Positions 49,528 through 61,612 of a DNA stretch of 64,000 nt are shown in pieces. Below the pieces are notes generated by a model that ran no database searches, was not told the DNA's origin, and was given only the letters and a program-made list of their open reading frames with translations. Source of the DNA: Cristatella mucedo (Eukaryota > Bryozoa > Phylactolaemata > Cristatellidae); assembly GCA_009760855.2 (NCBI GenBank), contig WPIO01000084.1, positions 1,453,001 to 1,517,000 on the forward strand, read 5' to 3'. A program made the translations under genes and the position numbers. Every line of letters starts with the position of its first letter. The stretch's first letter is position 1.

Positions 49528-49779
49528 GAGGAGCTGGCGGGTAAAACGCGGCGCCGCCGCGCGGCGAGGGGGTCTGCAGGCAGCCGGGGCAGCGAGCAGG
49601 CGGAGGCGGACTGAGCCGCTGTCTGCGAGCCGGACGAATGTGCGCGCGCGCGAACGCGCGCTTCGAGGTCGGACGAAAAAGAGCTGCGAGTCGCGCGACT
49701 GCCGACAGCCGGTTTAGAATGAGTGGCGGGCGTCGGTCGGTGACCAGGATTAGACCAGGGCGGTGTGGCTTGACCCATG

Positions 49780-50890
49780 CCATTCTATGCTGACTGGCCA
49801 AAGTCAGCTGCATTTGTCATTTAAACAATTGGAATCTGCTGCAGCGACCGATAAACTTAATGCTTGCCTTGCAGACATTCGATCCTGGATGTCGTCGACA
49901 AATTTCCTTAAAATTAAACTACGATGAAACCGAACTTCTACATATACCACACCCTAAGCGTTCGTGAGGCTGAACTAGAAGACTTTGCACTTCTAATAAG
50001 ACTATTTTCTAAGGACTAAAACTAAGACTAAATTCTAAAAAGACTGTTGTGCGATCATCGCCGTGTGCTCGGAATTTAGGTGTCGTCCTTGACAACTGCG
50101 TAAAGTTTAAAAGTTTCATAAAGAAGACGGCCTCCAAAGTTATCCATCACCTCCGATTCCTATTTTAAGATTATTGATTGTCTACCGTGGTGTCTGGCAG
50201 AAACTTTTAACTAGTTCTCTGGTTCTTTCCAGGCTAGATTATTGCAATTTCATTATGGCTGGGCTACCTTAGAAAAGCCATTAGGTCACAACAGCTAGCG
50301 ATGAATATGGCTGCTAGGCTAACCAGCCAATCCCAGAGGTTCAGCCAGGTGTCTCTTTTGCTGAAGGAGCTTCGATGGCTTCCGGTCGATCGACGGATGC
50401 AGAGTAAAGTTCTTACCCTGAACCACAAGGCCAAGGCCATGGCTTGGCACCTCCACACTTAGCTGAACTTCTGCACCAGTTTGAGCTTTGTCATGCCCTC
50501 AGGTCCTCTTTAGACAATGCATTAGCTGTTCCATTCCTATGCTAAAAGGCCGTTGGCAACAGATGCTTTCGCCCTGCAGGTCCTAGGCTGTGGAACTAAC
50601 TTCAACAATTCTTATGCAACAGTATCTACTCTCCAGCTGCCGACTGTTGCACGTCCTTTCTAGCCGTTCTGAGCTCCATGCCACTCACTACCTCAGCTGC
50701 CCGCCCTCCTGATTCAGCCAAGCTCCCCACTTTTACTTGGTTGCGTGAGATGGATGGAGTCTGTTGACTACCAAATGCGAACCGAAAGCCGCTTAGACTC
50801 GGAGTCCACCATAGAAAACTCTCCAGCGTTACACTCGCTTAGTCTTTATGACTTGTGGAGTTCCAGGCGGAGATACATTATATGCACCCA
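49780..50890 (+). mobile_element. LINE family L, longest plus-strand fragment (RT C-half to 3' end)
   Basis: Begins at the RT active-site region (FYADW, where functional RTs have YADD), then LNACLADIRSWMSS and NFLKIK, then the LDYCNFIMAGLP-like and LLKELRWLPVDRR-like pieces, GGTCCTAGGCTGTGGAACT, and the tail GACTTGTGGAGTTCCAGGCG. Frame shifts and stops make it a dead copy. Confidence 0.78.
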
Positions 50891-51844
50891 AAGCCAAGAG
50901 CTCAGCACTGGCTGACATAACAGTAGCACACGGAGAAAGAATTAGGAGCAGATGCAAAACACCGCAGTGGGCTCTGGCAGTACGTATTTTCTTCTCGCCG
51001 CCTCCAGTGCAGCAGCCGGCGCCTCTTTCCTCTTCCAGCGCAGCAGCAGACGACCGCCGAGGCCGGCTGAGAGAAGGAAGTAAGGAATGACTGTACTGAT
51101 TGCATAACTGGAGGCTTGAACCCAACCGCTCTCGACGAGTGAGCCCGATAGCGGTCAGCGATCAGTGGTCAGTGGATAGTGGTCTGTGATCAGCGGTCCT
51201 GATGGACGAAATGCCCTGCTTGGATGCACTGCTGCTGGCATTGTCTTATGACAACGAAGTTCACGGATGTGTTTGCTGGTAAGTTTTCAGCTTCGATAAA
51301 AAGTAGCACTTTCACTGCTGTGAGAAAAGAAGAGCTAAGAAAGGGCGATCATAACGAGCCACGCCCAGACCGCAGTAGCGACAAACCCTAACGCGAGGAA
51401 ATTGTAAAAAAGAAACTAAAAACCAACCTAGTTTGTACAGCATTGCTCTGTCGTGTGCATTGTCCTGTATAAGCCTATGCGTGCTCAAGTTTTGCACGCT
51501 GCTATCAATGGTAAGTTTATTTGCTTCGTTTTCATCATTCGTGAATTGCCTAGAAAGAGATTCAGTTCTCGCAGTATGAAATGCAAAATGTATCGTTATC
51601 GTAAGTATAGTTATTGGCTCACTTATTGCTGGAAAGTGATACGAGTGACTTACGAATATACGAACATCTTCCTTTTCAACACGTCTCTGCAACGTAGGCA
51701 GCTAACTCAGCGTCATTTGCTGTTCATGAAGTTGAAGCTTGGCGTGAGAACTTTCCGCCCCTCGACTACCGGACTGAGAACTCGTAGTCACGCTGCCGCC
51801 TCGCGACTGAGGAAAAGGCTAAGATTGCGGGCAGTCGGCCGTGG

Positions 51845-51965
51845 CCTTAAAGCAGTCGTAGCCGCCCGGCGAATACCTGCCCTCGCTTTACGACCCAGGT
51901 TGAAGGTTCGAGTCCTGCAGCAGACAACTCTCAATCTTCGCTGTGCAGCGCAGAACGCTGCTACG
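51845..51965 (+). mobile_element. SINE family B, partial
   Basis: CTTTACGACCCAGGTTGAAG, GTTCGAGTCCTGCAGCAG B-box; the tail is missing. Confidence 0.55.
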
Positions 51966-52071
51966 ATGCCCCAATTCAATACGGTCGTCAGAGTCAATTA
52001 GGGCATGCGTATTTCGATTATTAGAAACCTAGTGCTGGCTCCAATGCAATATCAAAAATACGAGAAGCTTT

Positions 52072-52210
52072 CTGCCTGTGGACTCGCTTCGCTGAGTCAT
52101 AGTAGTTCCGTCACGGAAGGCAACGCTGCGCCACCTTGCCGCTTGACGGAAATGCGCCATTTTGCCGCGTGACGGAGGGAAGGATGGATTATATCGCTTT
52201 AATTAGTTGA
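52072..52210. repeat. Unclassified dispersed repeat, copy 2
   Basis: CTGCCTGTGGACTCGCTTCG ... CGCTTTAATTAGTTGA in the same orientation as 41699-41850, with the middle GTGACGG/TGCGCCA units in different number. Confidence 0.8.
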
Positions 52211-52505
52211 GATACTTGCAGTGTCCACGGATGGCTGTTCTATGTGCACGTTTAGCAATTAGCGAGTTGTCCTTGACTGGGCCACGCATCCCGCAGCTCC
52301 GAATCTGACGGCGGAATACAGATGAACTCTTCTGCTCCGAATCAGACAGTGCATGGCGGCTGACCTCCGTGAGGGTTCAGCCTGCAAGTCGTGCTAACCG
52401 CAACGTAAACCGAAGCTTTCTACTCCCTCTTTGTTACCCATATCTGTTCTCTCGTTGCTTTACTGCTCTACTTCTCTCTCTATTCGAGTGTCTGCGTGCG
52501 CGAGC

Positions 52506-52506
<1 letters not shown>

Positions 52507-52575
<69 letters not shown>
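52507..52575 (+). repeat. (GT)n microsatellite
   Basis: About 34 uninterrupted GT units. Confidence 0.98.
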
Positions 52576-52576
<1 letters not shown>

Positions 52577-52944
52577 ACACGCCGCGATAGGAATAACGGT
52601 CGAGAGCCTCTTTCAACCGATTACACTTACGCGAGTCGCGTGCTTCCACCAGGCGCGCTACTGAGCAGACGCCCTCGCGTTTGTATTGACTTGTCAGATA
52701 GATAGCGGTTGCAATTGGATAGAGCGAGATGTTATCGTGCCGGCGTGAGCAAACTCTTTACTGAGGTGTAGTCAGTACTTCTTGCGTTCTGCTATCGAGT
52801 GCATTCCTCTAAATGTTAATGCGATTCGTTAGCCGTGCATCGAGGGGCGCTCGTTGAGCCTCAGCCTCGGTCTCGCCGCTCAGCCTCGGTCTCGCACGCC
52901 AGGCAAAGAGCCGCGGGCCTCAATTCTTAGACCGGCAGGTACGG

Positions 52945-53078
52945 TAAATGCAGTTCAGGACGCAGGTCGTGGGCTAAAGTGCTGCACCAGGGCATCCTGC
53001 ATACGGCCTGCTGCGAGAGGTATAGTGATGGCAGCCGATAAAGCTCTTCTACCGCTATACTAGGGGGGCTGTTAAATT
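52945..53078 (+). mobile_element. SINE family B, diverged
   Basis: GACGCAGGTCGTGGGCTAAA, GCAGCCGATAAAGCTCTTCT, ACCGCTATACTAGGGGGGCT, GTTAAATTTGCAG follow the B order. Confidence 0.6.
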
Positions 53079-53459
53079 TGCAGCTCTTTACTTGTCCTCA
53101 CCAGGACGAGCGACACCAGGTGGCTGACGCCGGCTTCTCATCCTCGCAGATCTGCAGCACTCTGCTAATACCCATTTTCAGTAAATTCTACCTGAACCCG
53201 CTTACATCGCTTCCACGTTGTGTCGCTTTTCCTTCTGTGTAGTTTTTTTTCTTCTGCGTGCGCTATGGAGATTAATGGATTTTAACCGTTTTTCTGTGCC
53301 CGCCAGACAAAAAACTATGCCGTATCCATTGTCGAAACCCAGAAGATTCTGGTCGAAACATGGCGACGCAAACTCAACCGTTCTGATGAGGTTGGTGTGG
53401 TGATTAGCTTAAAAATGTAATATAATTCATTCCTTTAGCGCCCTAAGCTAACTTAATAA

Positions 53460-54010
53460 TAATAATATAATAATAATGTACTTGATAAAGCGCCCTCAGA
53501 GAACTCAATCTCTTTCTAGGCGCTTTACATTTGCTGCAAAGGGAAATGCAAGTGAATGGTAAGTAAAATCATGCTTGAAAAACAAACAAAATGAATAACA
53601 TGGTTAGGGGTGACATGCACAGGGTCAGCATGCAAATGTGGTTAGTGGCAGCATGAACAGTGTCAGCACGCATAAGCACGTGAAGGACGAATCACAGGGA
53701 CCCACTAAATGCTAAATAGGTACTAGGTACTAAAGGTACCTAGGTAAATAGGTACTAAATAGGTGTGTTTTTAAGTTCCTTTTAAATGTGGTCAGGTCAG
53801 GGGATGTTCTGACGCAGGTTGGGAGTTCCAGGCTTTGGGAGCATACGAACTAAATGCACGGTCTCCAAAGGATTTAAGGTTTGTACGATGTAGGTATTTC
53901 TAGACTGTTGAATTCCGAAAAGCGGGTGGTACGATGCTTGGCCTGATGGGGGAGTATGTCGGAGAGATAGGCTGGAGCCATAGAATGAAGGGACCTAAAA
54001 GTGAGCGACA
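53460..54010 (-). mobile_element. LINE family K, 3' end
   Basis: TAATAATGTACTTGATAAAG, CGCCCTCAGAGAACTCAATC, TCTTTCTAGGCGCTTTACAT at the 3' end; GCACGGTCTCCAAAGGATTT and GGGAGTTCCAGGCTTTGGGA further in, matching 60905-61612. It contains a local GGTACTAAATAGGT tandem duplication at about 53715-53765. Confidence 0.78.
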
Positions 54011-54464
54011 AAATATCTGTTCACGTGCTTTACAGATGCCGCAGGGCTCGAGCCCACGGTCCCAGTCTGCACGTCAAGCTTCATGTGATAGCGATGGTTA
54101 GGAGGCTGCAATAGCTAGGAAAAGCTCAGCTAAGGCAGGCAGTGTGGCGCGGAAGACGACAGCTCGAATCGAAGCGTTTTGGATACGCCCACTCTCAAGA
54201 CCAAGCCACCTCCTGCTGAAGCCGCGTTCTCAACAGCCGCCAAGAAGAATATAATAAGTTCGCCGATCGAATGCCGGTACCAGTGAGCAATCGTAGCTGT
54301 CTGATAATGCGATTTTCCCGACTCCTGTGCTAAAGTGCTAGCGGGCGCTGGGAGCCCAAGCACCCCCCCCCCTGCACCCGATTGAACACCCAAACCTCAA
54401 GTGATACGGCATCGATTCAAGATGAAAGAAGAATATCGGAAGCGAGCTCGACCTAGTGAGCCGT

Positions 54465-54640
54465 AATGAGAGCTTCACTGGGTAAGGCGGTTGCTTTTCA
54501 CGACCTCGGCCCCGAGGTCGCGGGTTCGAATCCTGTGGTGGGCGATCCTTTATTGCCACTGCAAGCGGTGGTGATAGCTGTAAAGGCTCTTCTGTCGCTG
54601 TACAAAAAAGGCTGTTAAATCAGCAAGTATGTGTTTATTT
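54465..54640 (+). mobile_element. SINE family B, most complete copy
   Basis: TTCACTGGGTAAGGCGGTTG head, GAGGTCGCGGGTTCGAATCC B-box, GGGCGATCCTTTATTGCCAC, AAGGCTCTTCTGTCGCTGTA, AGGCTGTTAAATCAGCAAGT and a TTTATTTATTTA end. It can serve as the reference for the family. Confidence 0.82.
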
Positions 54641-54644
54641 ATTT

Positions 54645-57600
54645 ATCGAAGACCGTGACCGACGCCTAGCATCGAAGGCCTAGCAGTAAGGGAGGGCGGA
54701 CAAGGCAGACGTGGATCCACGTCGGCCCGATCAGCAGGTCCACTGCTCGCTCGAGGGTCATTGCCGGGGCCGCGGTCGACACTAGCCTCGTCGCTGCCAT
54801 TTGACGACTGTACCTCTAGAGGGTATGAACGGTGTCCTTCTGGCTGCCTCTGCTCAGAGCTCTACTTCAAGGCGAATTTTCACGCTGACGTATTACGGTC
54901 ATTGTCCAACATTCTCCAACATTCTCGGACTCCTCACTTTTTCAAGGTTGTCCATCTCGAGTACAGCCCACTCACCCCCATGTACAGTCCACTCGCCCCT
55001 TGTACGGGCCCACCCACCCCATGTACAGCCCACCCATCCCTCGTGCACGACTGGCTCTAATCGGTACGTACGTGCGACAACAACTCGCTATTTCCTATTT
55101 CTTCGATCGATGTCGTCCCTTCTTCTGTTTGCGTCGAGCTGGCCCGTGGAGCCTTGAAGCGTGTGGCACCTGCGCCCAGTGTGGGCCATTCGAAATGCAT
55201 CTCGAACAGGGTAGTCAATCCCAAAAAGCTGGCCTGGCTGTCTGTAAGGCAAAGTAGCCTGCGCCCATGTTGCCCTGCACCGACGATGAGCCAATGCTCG
55301 GTTGCCTGCCTGTCTTGGTTGCAAAGCCAATGTGTTTTGCGTTTGCACTTGGCTGCTTTGCGTGTCGTAGTAATTGTTCAGTTGGTGCCAGGATAAGCAT
55401 AACGACGACAGTCACCCTGAGCTATCCCAAAGCTGGTGATGGCCCGACAGCAGGTGGCACATAAAGCTGGCCCTCCGGATCGGACTATCCGGCTTTCACA
55501 CGCCGGCTGGAGTCTTGAAAAGGTCAGCAATCGTGCGTTTGTGCCATTTGAGCTGTAATATTGTAAAGTGCAGGTCGAAATGGGGGCGAGTTGGAATGAC
55601 TTTCGACTCTAGCTCCTGAGAATACAGATTGAATTCCCAATGACAATGCGGCCTGTCTTTCTAGGGCTACGATTCTACTTTGAGGTGTTACAGCGCTTTA
55701 TAATTCCAGTTGACGGCCCTACGGACTTCGGGGTTTCGGCATTCCATTGGTCATTCGTTGCTCGTCACTTCGAATTCTCGGAGACTCGACGAGGGCAGAG
55801 ACGTCCAGGTGCTCTACTCGGATTCGGAGAGAGTCGCCAAACGAGCTCCTCAGTCAACACAATGCCCATGCTGGATTGATGCAGGTGCTGCTGGTTTATA
55901 AGCCAACCCCGAGTCTCAATCTCTGCCTCCTCCACGACTGCTTTCATGCAGCACCTACAGCGTTTCATCTTTTGCACTGCTCGGCTCCCCCCCGACCTCG
56001 GATGCTGAACTTGAACTCCGCCTCGCAGTGAGCAGATAGATTTACCTTCGACCTCCGTCCGCATCTGTGACAGCTGTGTCCTTAGCGACCCTCAACTCGA
56101 AAGGAAGTCAAGTCAAAGTAGGCCGCGGGGCGGTTAACGATCGCACTGCTGGCGTAGCTGCTTTTGAACGAGTGAAAGCCGCTGGCGCCTGGAAAGCTAA
56201 GAAAACATTGTCAATTCAAACATCAGGACGATGCCATCCTTTGATCACACCTTAAGTGCACCAGGAGTCACCTACCCCACCCCTCGAAGTCAGACCAGCT
56301 GAAGCCCCTTTGGGTCTTGTAAGCAAGCCCATAGCAGGTGTCTAGCAGCCGACTTGGAGCGCTTGCAGGCTATCGGTGGACGTAGGCACGCTCCGACTCG
56401 CGATGCGACCGGGCACTTGCTGCAGCTCGTGGCGGCATCCGCTTCGACCAGAAGCAGGACTTGGTAAATCGTGACCAGAGCTCCACCTGTCAAGCGCGTT
56501 GGACTTCACCTTGTCAACTCTCGAAGAGCCGGAGCCAGAATCCAATGAAATGCGGTTCCAAGAGTTCGAGTAAATGTAGCGCTGCAGCTGATGGCCGACT
56601 GTCAGCAGCTGCAGCGCTACGCATGCCGACCAAGATTTGCTCGTCTGCTTTCACCCCTAAACTCGGTCACGGGTAGCTGGCAGCGAGCAATGATGCGCCG
56701 ACATGGCGCCATGCCTGTGGACGCCCGCTTTGCTTTGACAGTCCACTTCGTACAGCAGCCACATTCGGATGCTTCCGAAATCGCCTAGAGCTGGCAACTT
56801 TTGCGGCTACCGCCCCAGCTGACCTCGGCGAACTCACCGGTAGCCAGTGAGACCGACGATCTGCTTGCTGTTTGTCTGCCCTGACATCTTTCGCCAGGCA
56901 CCCTAAGTGATTCACCCTTGTCAAAAAGGAATCCATCACGGCATGGTTGGACGAGCCATTTCAGCTGACCGAGCGTCACTTGGGAGTGCTTCTTCTTTTA
57001 GGTATACCCAGCGCCGACATTGGCTAAGGAGCGCTACCAGAAGTCTTTGTGTGCACGCTTGTAGTTGAATCGTAGCTTAAGTGAGGCACTTGAATGCGAC
57101 CCTGAAGGCAGCCCTGAAAAGGACCTCCGAGAGACGAAGGATACTGATAAGGAATTCTCAACTACGGGAAAGCTTTGGCTCCCCCTAGCAAGGTCAACAC
57201 ACACAGGCCAGCTCTCGTAGGCGATTGCCACCACTCCGCCCAAGCAGGGTCGCTGTGGCTACCGGAGCTACCAGGGGCCGCTATTACCGGCGGCGAGATC
57301 CGGATCGACTCGTCGGGGGCGTGGAGGCCGCAGGAATGAGTGCCGGAGGTGAGACTGAGCTCTGAGAGAGAGATCGGCCTCCTGGTAGAGAGGGAGAGGG
57401 GGAGGGGGGAAAGCTGCCGGCTATATAGCGTTCCAGTGTAGTTGCCCGTCCCCGCGCCCTTCAGCTGCGGCCGCTTCTTCTCCGAAGAAGAGGAAAGCCC
57501 CGCAGCCCAAGGCTGCGAGTCTGAGCAAAAGCCTGGCCTGTCCGGCCTGCTAGCGGATACGCTGCAGATGGCTGCAGACTGTGCCGCTTGTCTCACGTGT

Positions 57601-58635
57601 GCACACGGTGGGCACACTCGGCGAAGGGCTGAGCACAAGGCAGCTCGCAACTAAAGCGGCTGGTGCCAGAAGGTGATGTCTTCGATGCAAATAACGCAAC
57701 GACATCGACGTCCGACACCACTTTGATCATTATATTGCTGCACCGCTATGAAAGAATAAAGTAAGAAACCGCATAAAAAAATTCTTCTTGTAAAGATAAT
57801 ACTCAAAACTTGCTGCCGTGCGTCCGAGCATTGTATCCACTAGCGGATATCGACGCTGCACATCTTTTATAAATCTTGCTGTTTCAGCCAAACTTGTCGA
57901 CTTAGAATTCTACCACGGAGTAGTCACTATTTCTAATTTGTGAACATTGCTTAAGTAACTCAGCCTGTACTGACTTGTTTGGCGTAGGCTGAACTTTTCC
58001 AAACAGATTACCACGGCGCTGTGCCAATCGCTGTGAAAATCGAGTTACAGCGTTCGTAGGCGACTGAATTAATAAATCTCCCAACGTTTTCATAGTTGCC
58101 ACAGCGATTCTACTAGTTTTGCAAGGGAAAGTTAAAAGCTACCTGGTCTACTCTGTGGAATTTTTTCTTTTGTGCTGCTTGGGCTGAAGGCAACCTCAGT
58201 CGAAAGTGCGAAGGTGGCGGTGAGTAAAAGTTATACTGCAGACGTCGGCAAAACTTGGAATGGAGGAACGCAGCAAAAAACCCACCGCTCTTTGCACCGC
58301 AATAATCGACTGTCCAGTAGGGTTTTGGGATTCCTCAGTTGAATTATGCTCCCAAATGTGATAGTGGGTCAAATGCTCCTTAGATCATCACGAGGACACA
58401 TTTAAAACAAAATAATTCACGTTGTTTGGACATTTTCAACGCCAAAAGTGCTGCAAATAGCCAGGGTTATTTACCAGATCTGTTTAAGAGAGGTTGATAT
58501 TTAAATTGGTTGCTCTATGCTTGAATGACTACAGACTCATTTAATGGAATGTCGTGAGTTATTTTTGTTTCAAACTATGGCTGCACGCAGCAGCTATTAA
58601 GCCTGTGCTTCGGAAGCTAGCTCATGATCGCATTA
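54645..58635. other. Intergenic, no gene recognised
   Basis: Unique-looking sequence. Open frames (e.g. 57162-57650 minus, 56067-56255 plus) carry no motif I recognise. There is a palindrome at 56576-56620 and an AATAAA at 57757 without an assignable transcript. Confidence 0.45.
56576..56620. repeat. Perfect palindrome, 15-bp arms, 15-nt loop
   Basis: GTAGCGCTGCAGCTG at 56576-56590 and its exact reverse complement at 56606-56620. Confidence 0.97.
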
Positions 58636-58740
58636 TAATAATAATGATACATTTGTATAGCGTCCTCAGAGAACTGAATCTCTCTAGGCACTTTACAGAT
58701 GCTGCATGTAAAGCATTACCAAATGTTTGATAATAACGCT
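58636..58740 (-). mobile_element. LINE family K, tail only
   Basis: ATAATAATAATGATACATTT, GTATAGCGTCCTCAGAGAAC, AGGCACTTTACAGATGCTGC, AAAGCATTACCAAATG, near-identical to 61613-61705. Confidence 0.75.
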
Positions 58741-59664
58741 ATGGCACATTCAAGCACCGAAGCATCGGGGTCACGTGACTGCAACGTGGTCGAAACCATC
58801 GTCGTCTCCTTGTCAACCATTGTCGTCTCCTTGTCAGTTGAAAATACCCCTCCATTTAGGCAGGCCGCCTTTAGACTCTAAGGGCGGCCTGCTCTAGGGC
58901 TTAGAGCAAGTTTCCTACACAGCCACCGACGTAGTCCTCATTATCCCAGCTGCAATCGAGCAGCCATTATGCACGTTTTCAACGGGTAAAAATAAGGTAT
59001 ACGCCGACGTGGGGTACGAAAGTCTCAATCGCAAAGCAGAACCTGTTACTAGTGAGATTACTGTTTTACTGTTGCTGTACCTCACAGGTTTTCTATCCCA
59101 ACGAGAGAGCAGTTCAATTACCCCCACCTGTGGAAAATGGTTGAGATCCGACCGAATGCTTGGTTTTCTAATCTAAGAGCGCGAGATTTCATTTCGCACT
59201 GAATGCTATTGAGTGTCCTTGCTCTGTGACATGATAAAAAAACAATCAAAAGTGACAGGGAGTTCGTAAGTCATCACTCTGGGTCAGTCGATAGGGCTTC
59301 TATCACACTCCAAGTCGGAGACCAGCAATCAGAGATCAGAGGTCAGAGGTAAAATCTTCACTAGTCTTTAGCAAACCGCACCTCGACGTAAAATGCCGTT
59401 GACCGGTCACACGATACAATTTCCCCGACGCTTGTGAAGGCCCCTGGAGAAAGATTGGCTTAAAAGGCAAATGTTTATTTAGCATTTGTTTAAATTTGCA
59501 ACACTTACGGCGAAAAAATCTCTGCAACTAAGTCGCTTGCATGGTTGACGAACTCACGAGCAGAAATCGCATTTAGGCAACAAATAGACATTTGCACTTC
59601 TGATGACATTAATCGACCTCACCTTAGTCGAAGTACGGTATTGGCAGGTACACTGTAAGAGAAC

Positions 59665-60221
59665 AAATAATAATATTAATAATAGTAAGTCGTTTGTAAA
59701 ATCCACTAAGAGAACTGTAGCTCTATGCAGGAGCTTTATGACAACTGCAAGAGAATGTCAACCTTGACGGTTAGTGTCGTGTGCGGTATCAAGCTAGCTA
59801 AAGCTGTATTCAAGTATTCTGCTTAGGCCAACATGCTGACGTAAAAATTAAGACACTCATGGCCGCCGGTTCATAAGACCTTTGCATAGTAGCATGCGCT
59901 GAATCCTGCAGAGCTACGCACGAAATGCTCACCGGAAAACAAATTAAGACAAGTTCGCTGGAGCGAATGGAAAGACATGTTCAGTGGGGCGAAAAGATTG
60001 GGGCAAAGGTTGGGGTGAAGGTTGGGGTGAAGGTTGGGGTGAAGGTTGGGGCGCAGGTTGGCTCGCATGTTGGGGTGAAGGGGAGGCTGGCCGGAGCAGA
60101 TTCGTCTTGAGCTGAGACTTGAAGGAAGCAAGGTCATTGCAGGAAGTGATCGTACTCGGCAGCCATGGCCAGACTTTCGTTGCATGCGAGCTGATGGCTC
60201 GACAACCAAACGATTTCAATT
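59665..60221 (-). mobile_element. LINE family K, copy 4 of the pile
   Basis: Minus-strand reading KLKSFGCRAISSHATKVWPW and DLASFKSQLKTNLL is the family C-terminus; a TAATAATATTAATAATAG tail lies at 59668. A 12-bp minisatellite has grown inside it. Confidence 0.65.
60005..60083 (+). repeat. G-rich 12-bp minisatellite
   Basis: GTTGGGGTGAAG repeated four times in near-perfect copies, plus two diverged units. GGGG runs make quadruplex formation possible on the plus strand. Confidence 0.93.
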
Positions 60222-60904
60222 TAATAATAATAATAACATATTCGTGTACGGCCCTCAGAGGACATGGTCTCCTAGGCACTTTATGTTTTCTATAACGGAA
60301 GCCTGATTAATGCTTAGTGGTAGCATGCACAGTGCCAATAAGCATAATATGGTTAGTGGTAACATGCGCAGTGTCAGCACGCATATGCACACACAGGACA
60401 AATCACAAGGACCCAATGAGAAACAAGTGTGCTTTAGTTTCTTTTAAATGTCTCAAAATCACGGAGTATCATGCCGATTGTCGGGAGCGAGTTCCAAGCT
60501 TTCGGAGCATAAGAACTAAACGTACGGTTCCTAAAGATTTGACGTTGGTTCGAGGCATAGCTAAACGATTTGAGTCAGAAAGGCAGGCTGTACGATAGCT
60601 ATGCTGGTTCGGGAGTAGTTTTGAAAAATTGGCTAGAGCCAGAGAATGATAGAATCTAAAAGTGTGTGACAGCGCCTTGCAGAAGGCGATAAGCTGCTTG
60701 ATTGGGAGCCAATGCCAAGGCCGGCAAGACGTTGCGATGACTTGATGCTGATGAGCGGCTGGTTCGGGGCTACACTGGGGGGGAGGGGGGCAAACAGGTT
60801 GAATAGGAAGGCTGGCGCTAGCGAGAGACGTGACCTGTGAGCCAGACCGGTGATTTTGAAATCGATTCCATGCTTGAGAGGGAGCCAACAAAGCTCAGGC
60901 GGAA
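60222..60904 (-). mobile_element. LINE family K, copy 3 of the pile
   Basis: The TAATAATAATAATAACATAT tail is directly joined to copy 4. Minus-strand HWLPIKQLIAFCKALSHTF and SDSNRLAMPRTNVKSLG pieces identify the ORF2 C-terminus. Confidence 0.78.
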
Positions 60905-61612
60905 AAGTAATAATAATAATAATGCATTTGTGTAGCACCCTCAGAGTAATTGGTCTCTTTCCAGGCACTTTACAGAGGCTGTAAAGGAAGCATGATTGAA
61001 TGGTTTAGTGGTAGAAGGCTCAATGTCAACCAGCAGAACATGGTTAGAGGTGACATGTGCAGGGTAAGCATGCAAATGTGATTAGTGGCAGCATGCACAC
61101 TGTCAGCACGCATAAACAGGCATGGACACACAAAGGACGAATGAAACGGACTCACTATAAGCTGTGATAAATAGATGCGTGTTTAGCTTCTTTTTTAATG
61201 TCGTCACGTCAGGGGATGTTGTAACGTGCGTCGGAAGTGAGTTTCAAGCTTTTGGAGCATATTTACTGAAGGCATGGTCTCCAAAAGATTTGAGGTTCCT
61301 ACGAGGTGCAGTTGAACAATTTGAGTCAGAAAAGCGGGTGGTACGATGTCTATCCTTATGGACGAATGGATCCGATAGAAAGGTTGGAGCCACAGAACGA
61401 AGGCACATACAAGTGGGTAAAACAATCTTGAAGTCGATGCGCTGGTTGACTAGGAGCCAGTGTAGGTCGGCGAGAAACGGTGGGATGGAGCAACAACGGA
61501 GTTGTGCACCAACTGTGAGCGCCTGACTGCACATGCCGGTACGATAGACCATCAAGTAGTGAATTACAGAAGTCGAGACGGCATGTCACACATTTACGGA
61601 TCAGTTTGGATC
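60905..61612 (-). mobile_element. LINE family K, copy 2 of the pile
   Basis: The TAATAATAATAATAATGCAT tail is joined to the 5' end of copy 3. Minus-strand CRLDFCNSLLDGLSYRHVQ and DLHWLLVNQRIDFKIVLPT, then RNLKSFGDHAFSKYAPKA, follow the RT C-terminal order. Confidence 0.82.

Larger units (their letters stand above)
48100..49740. other. CpG-dense block (strongest in 49.0-49.7 kb), apart from one SINE
   Basis: Runs such as GCCGCCGCCGGCGCCGCCGC and CGCGCGCGCGGCAGCGCGC dominate 49250-49720. All six frames are largely open for compositional reasons. No ATG-exon-donor combination is convincing. It may be an unmethylated CpG island marking a promoter. A 12-bp GGCCGCAGGGCC repeat sits at 49494-49527. 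Confidence 0.4.

Noticed and set aside
54465-54640. Possible tRNA gene (clear B-box GGTTCGAATCC)
   Set aside because: The A-box half does not fold into a full cloverleaf, and the same unit with the same non-tRNA tail recurs more than ten times, so it is a SINE.
57162-57650. Minus-strand open frame of 162 codons
   Set aside because: Pro/Ser/Arg-rich without motifs in GC-rich DNA; no conservation evidence available.
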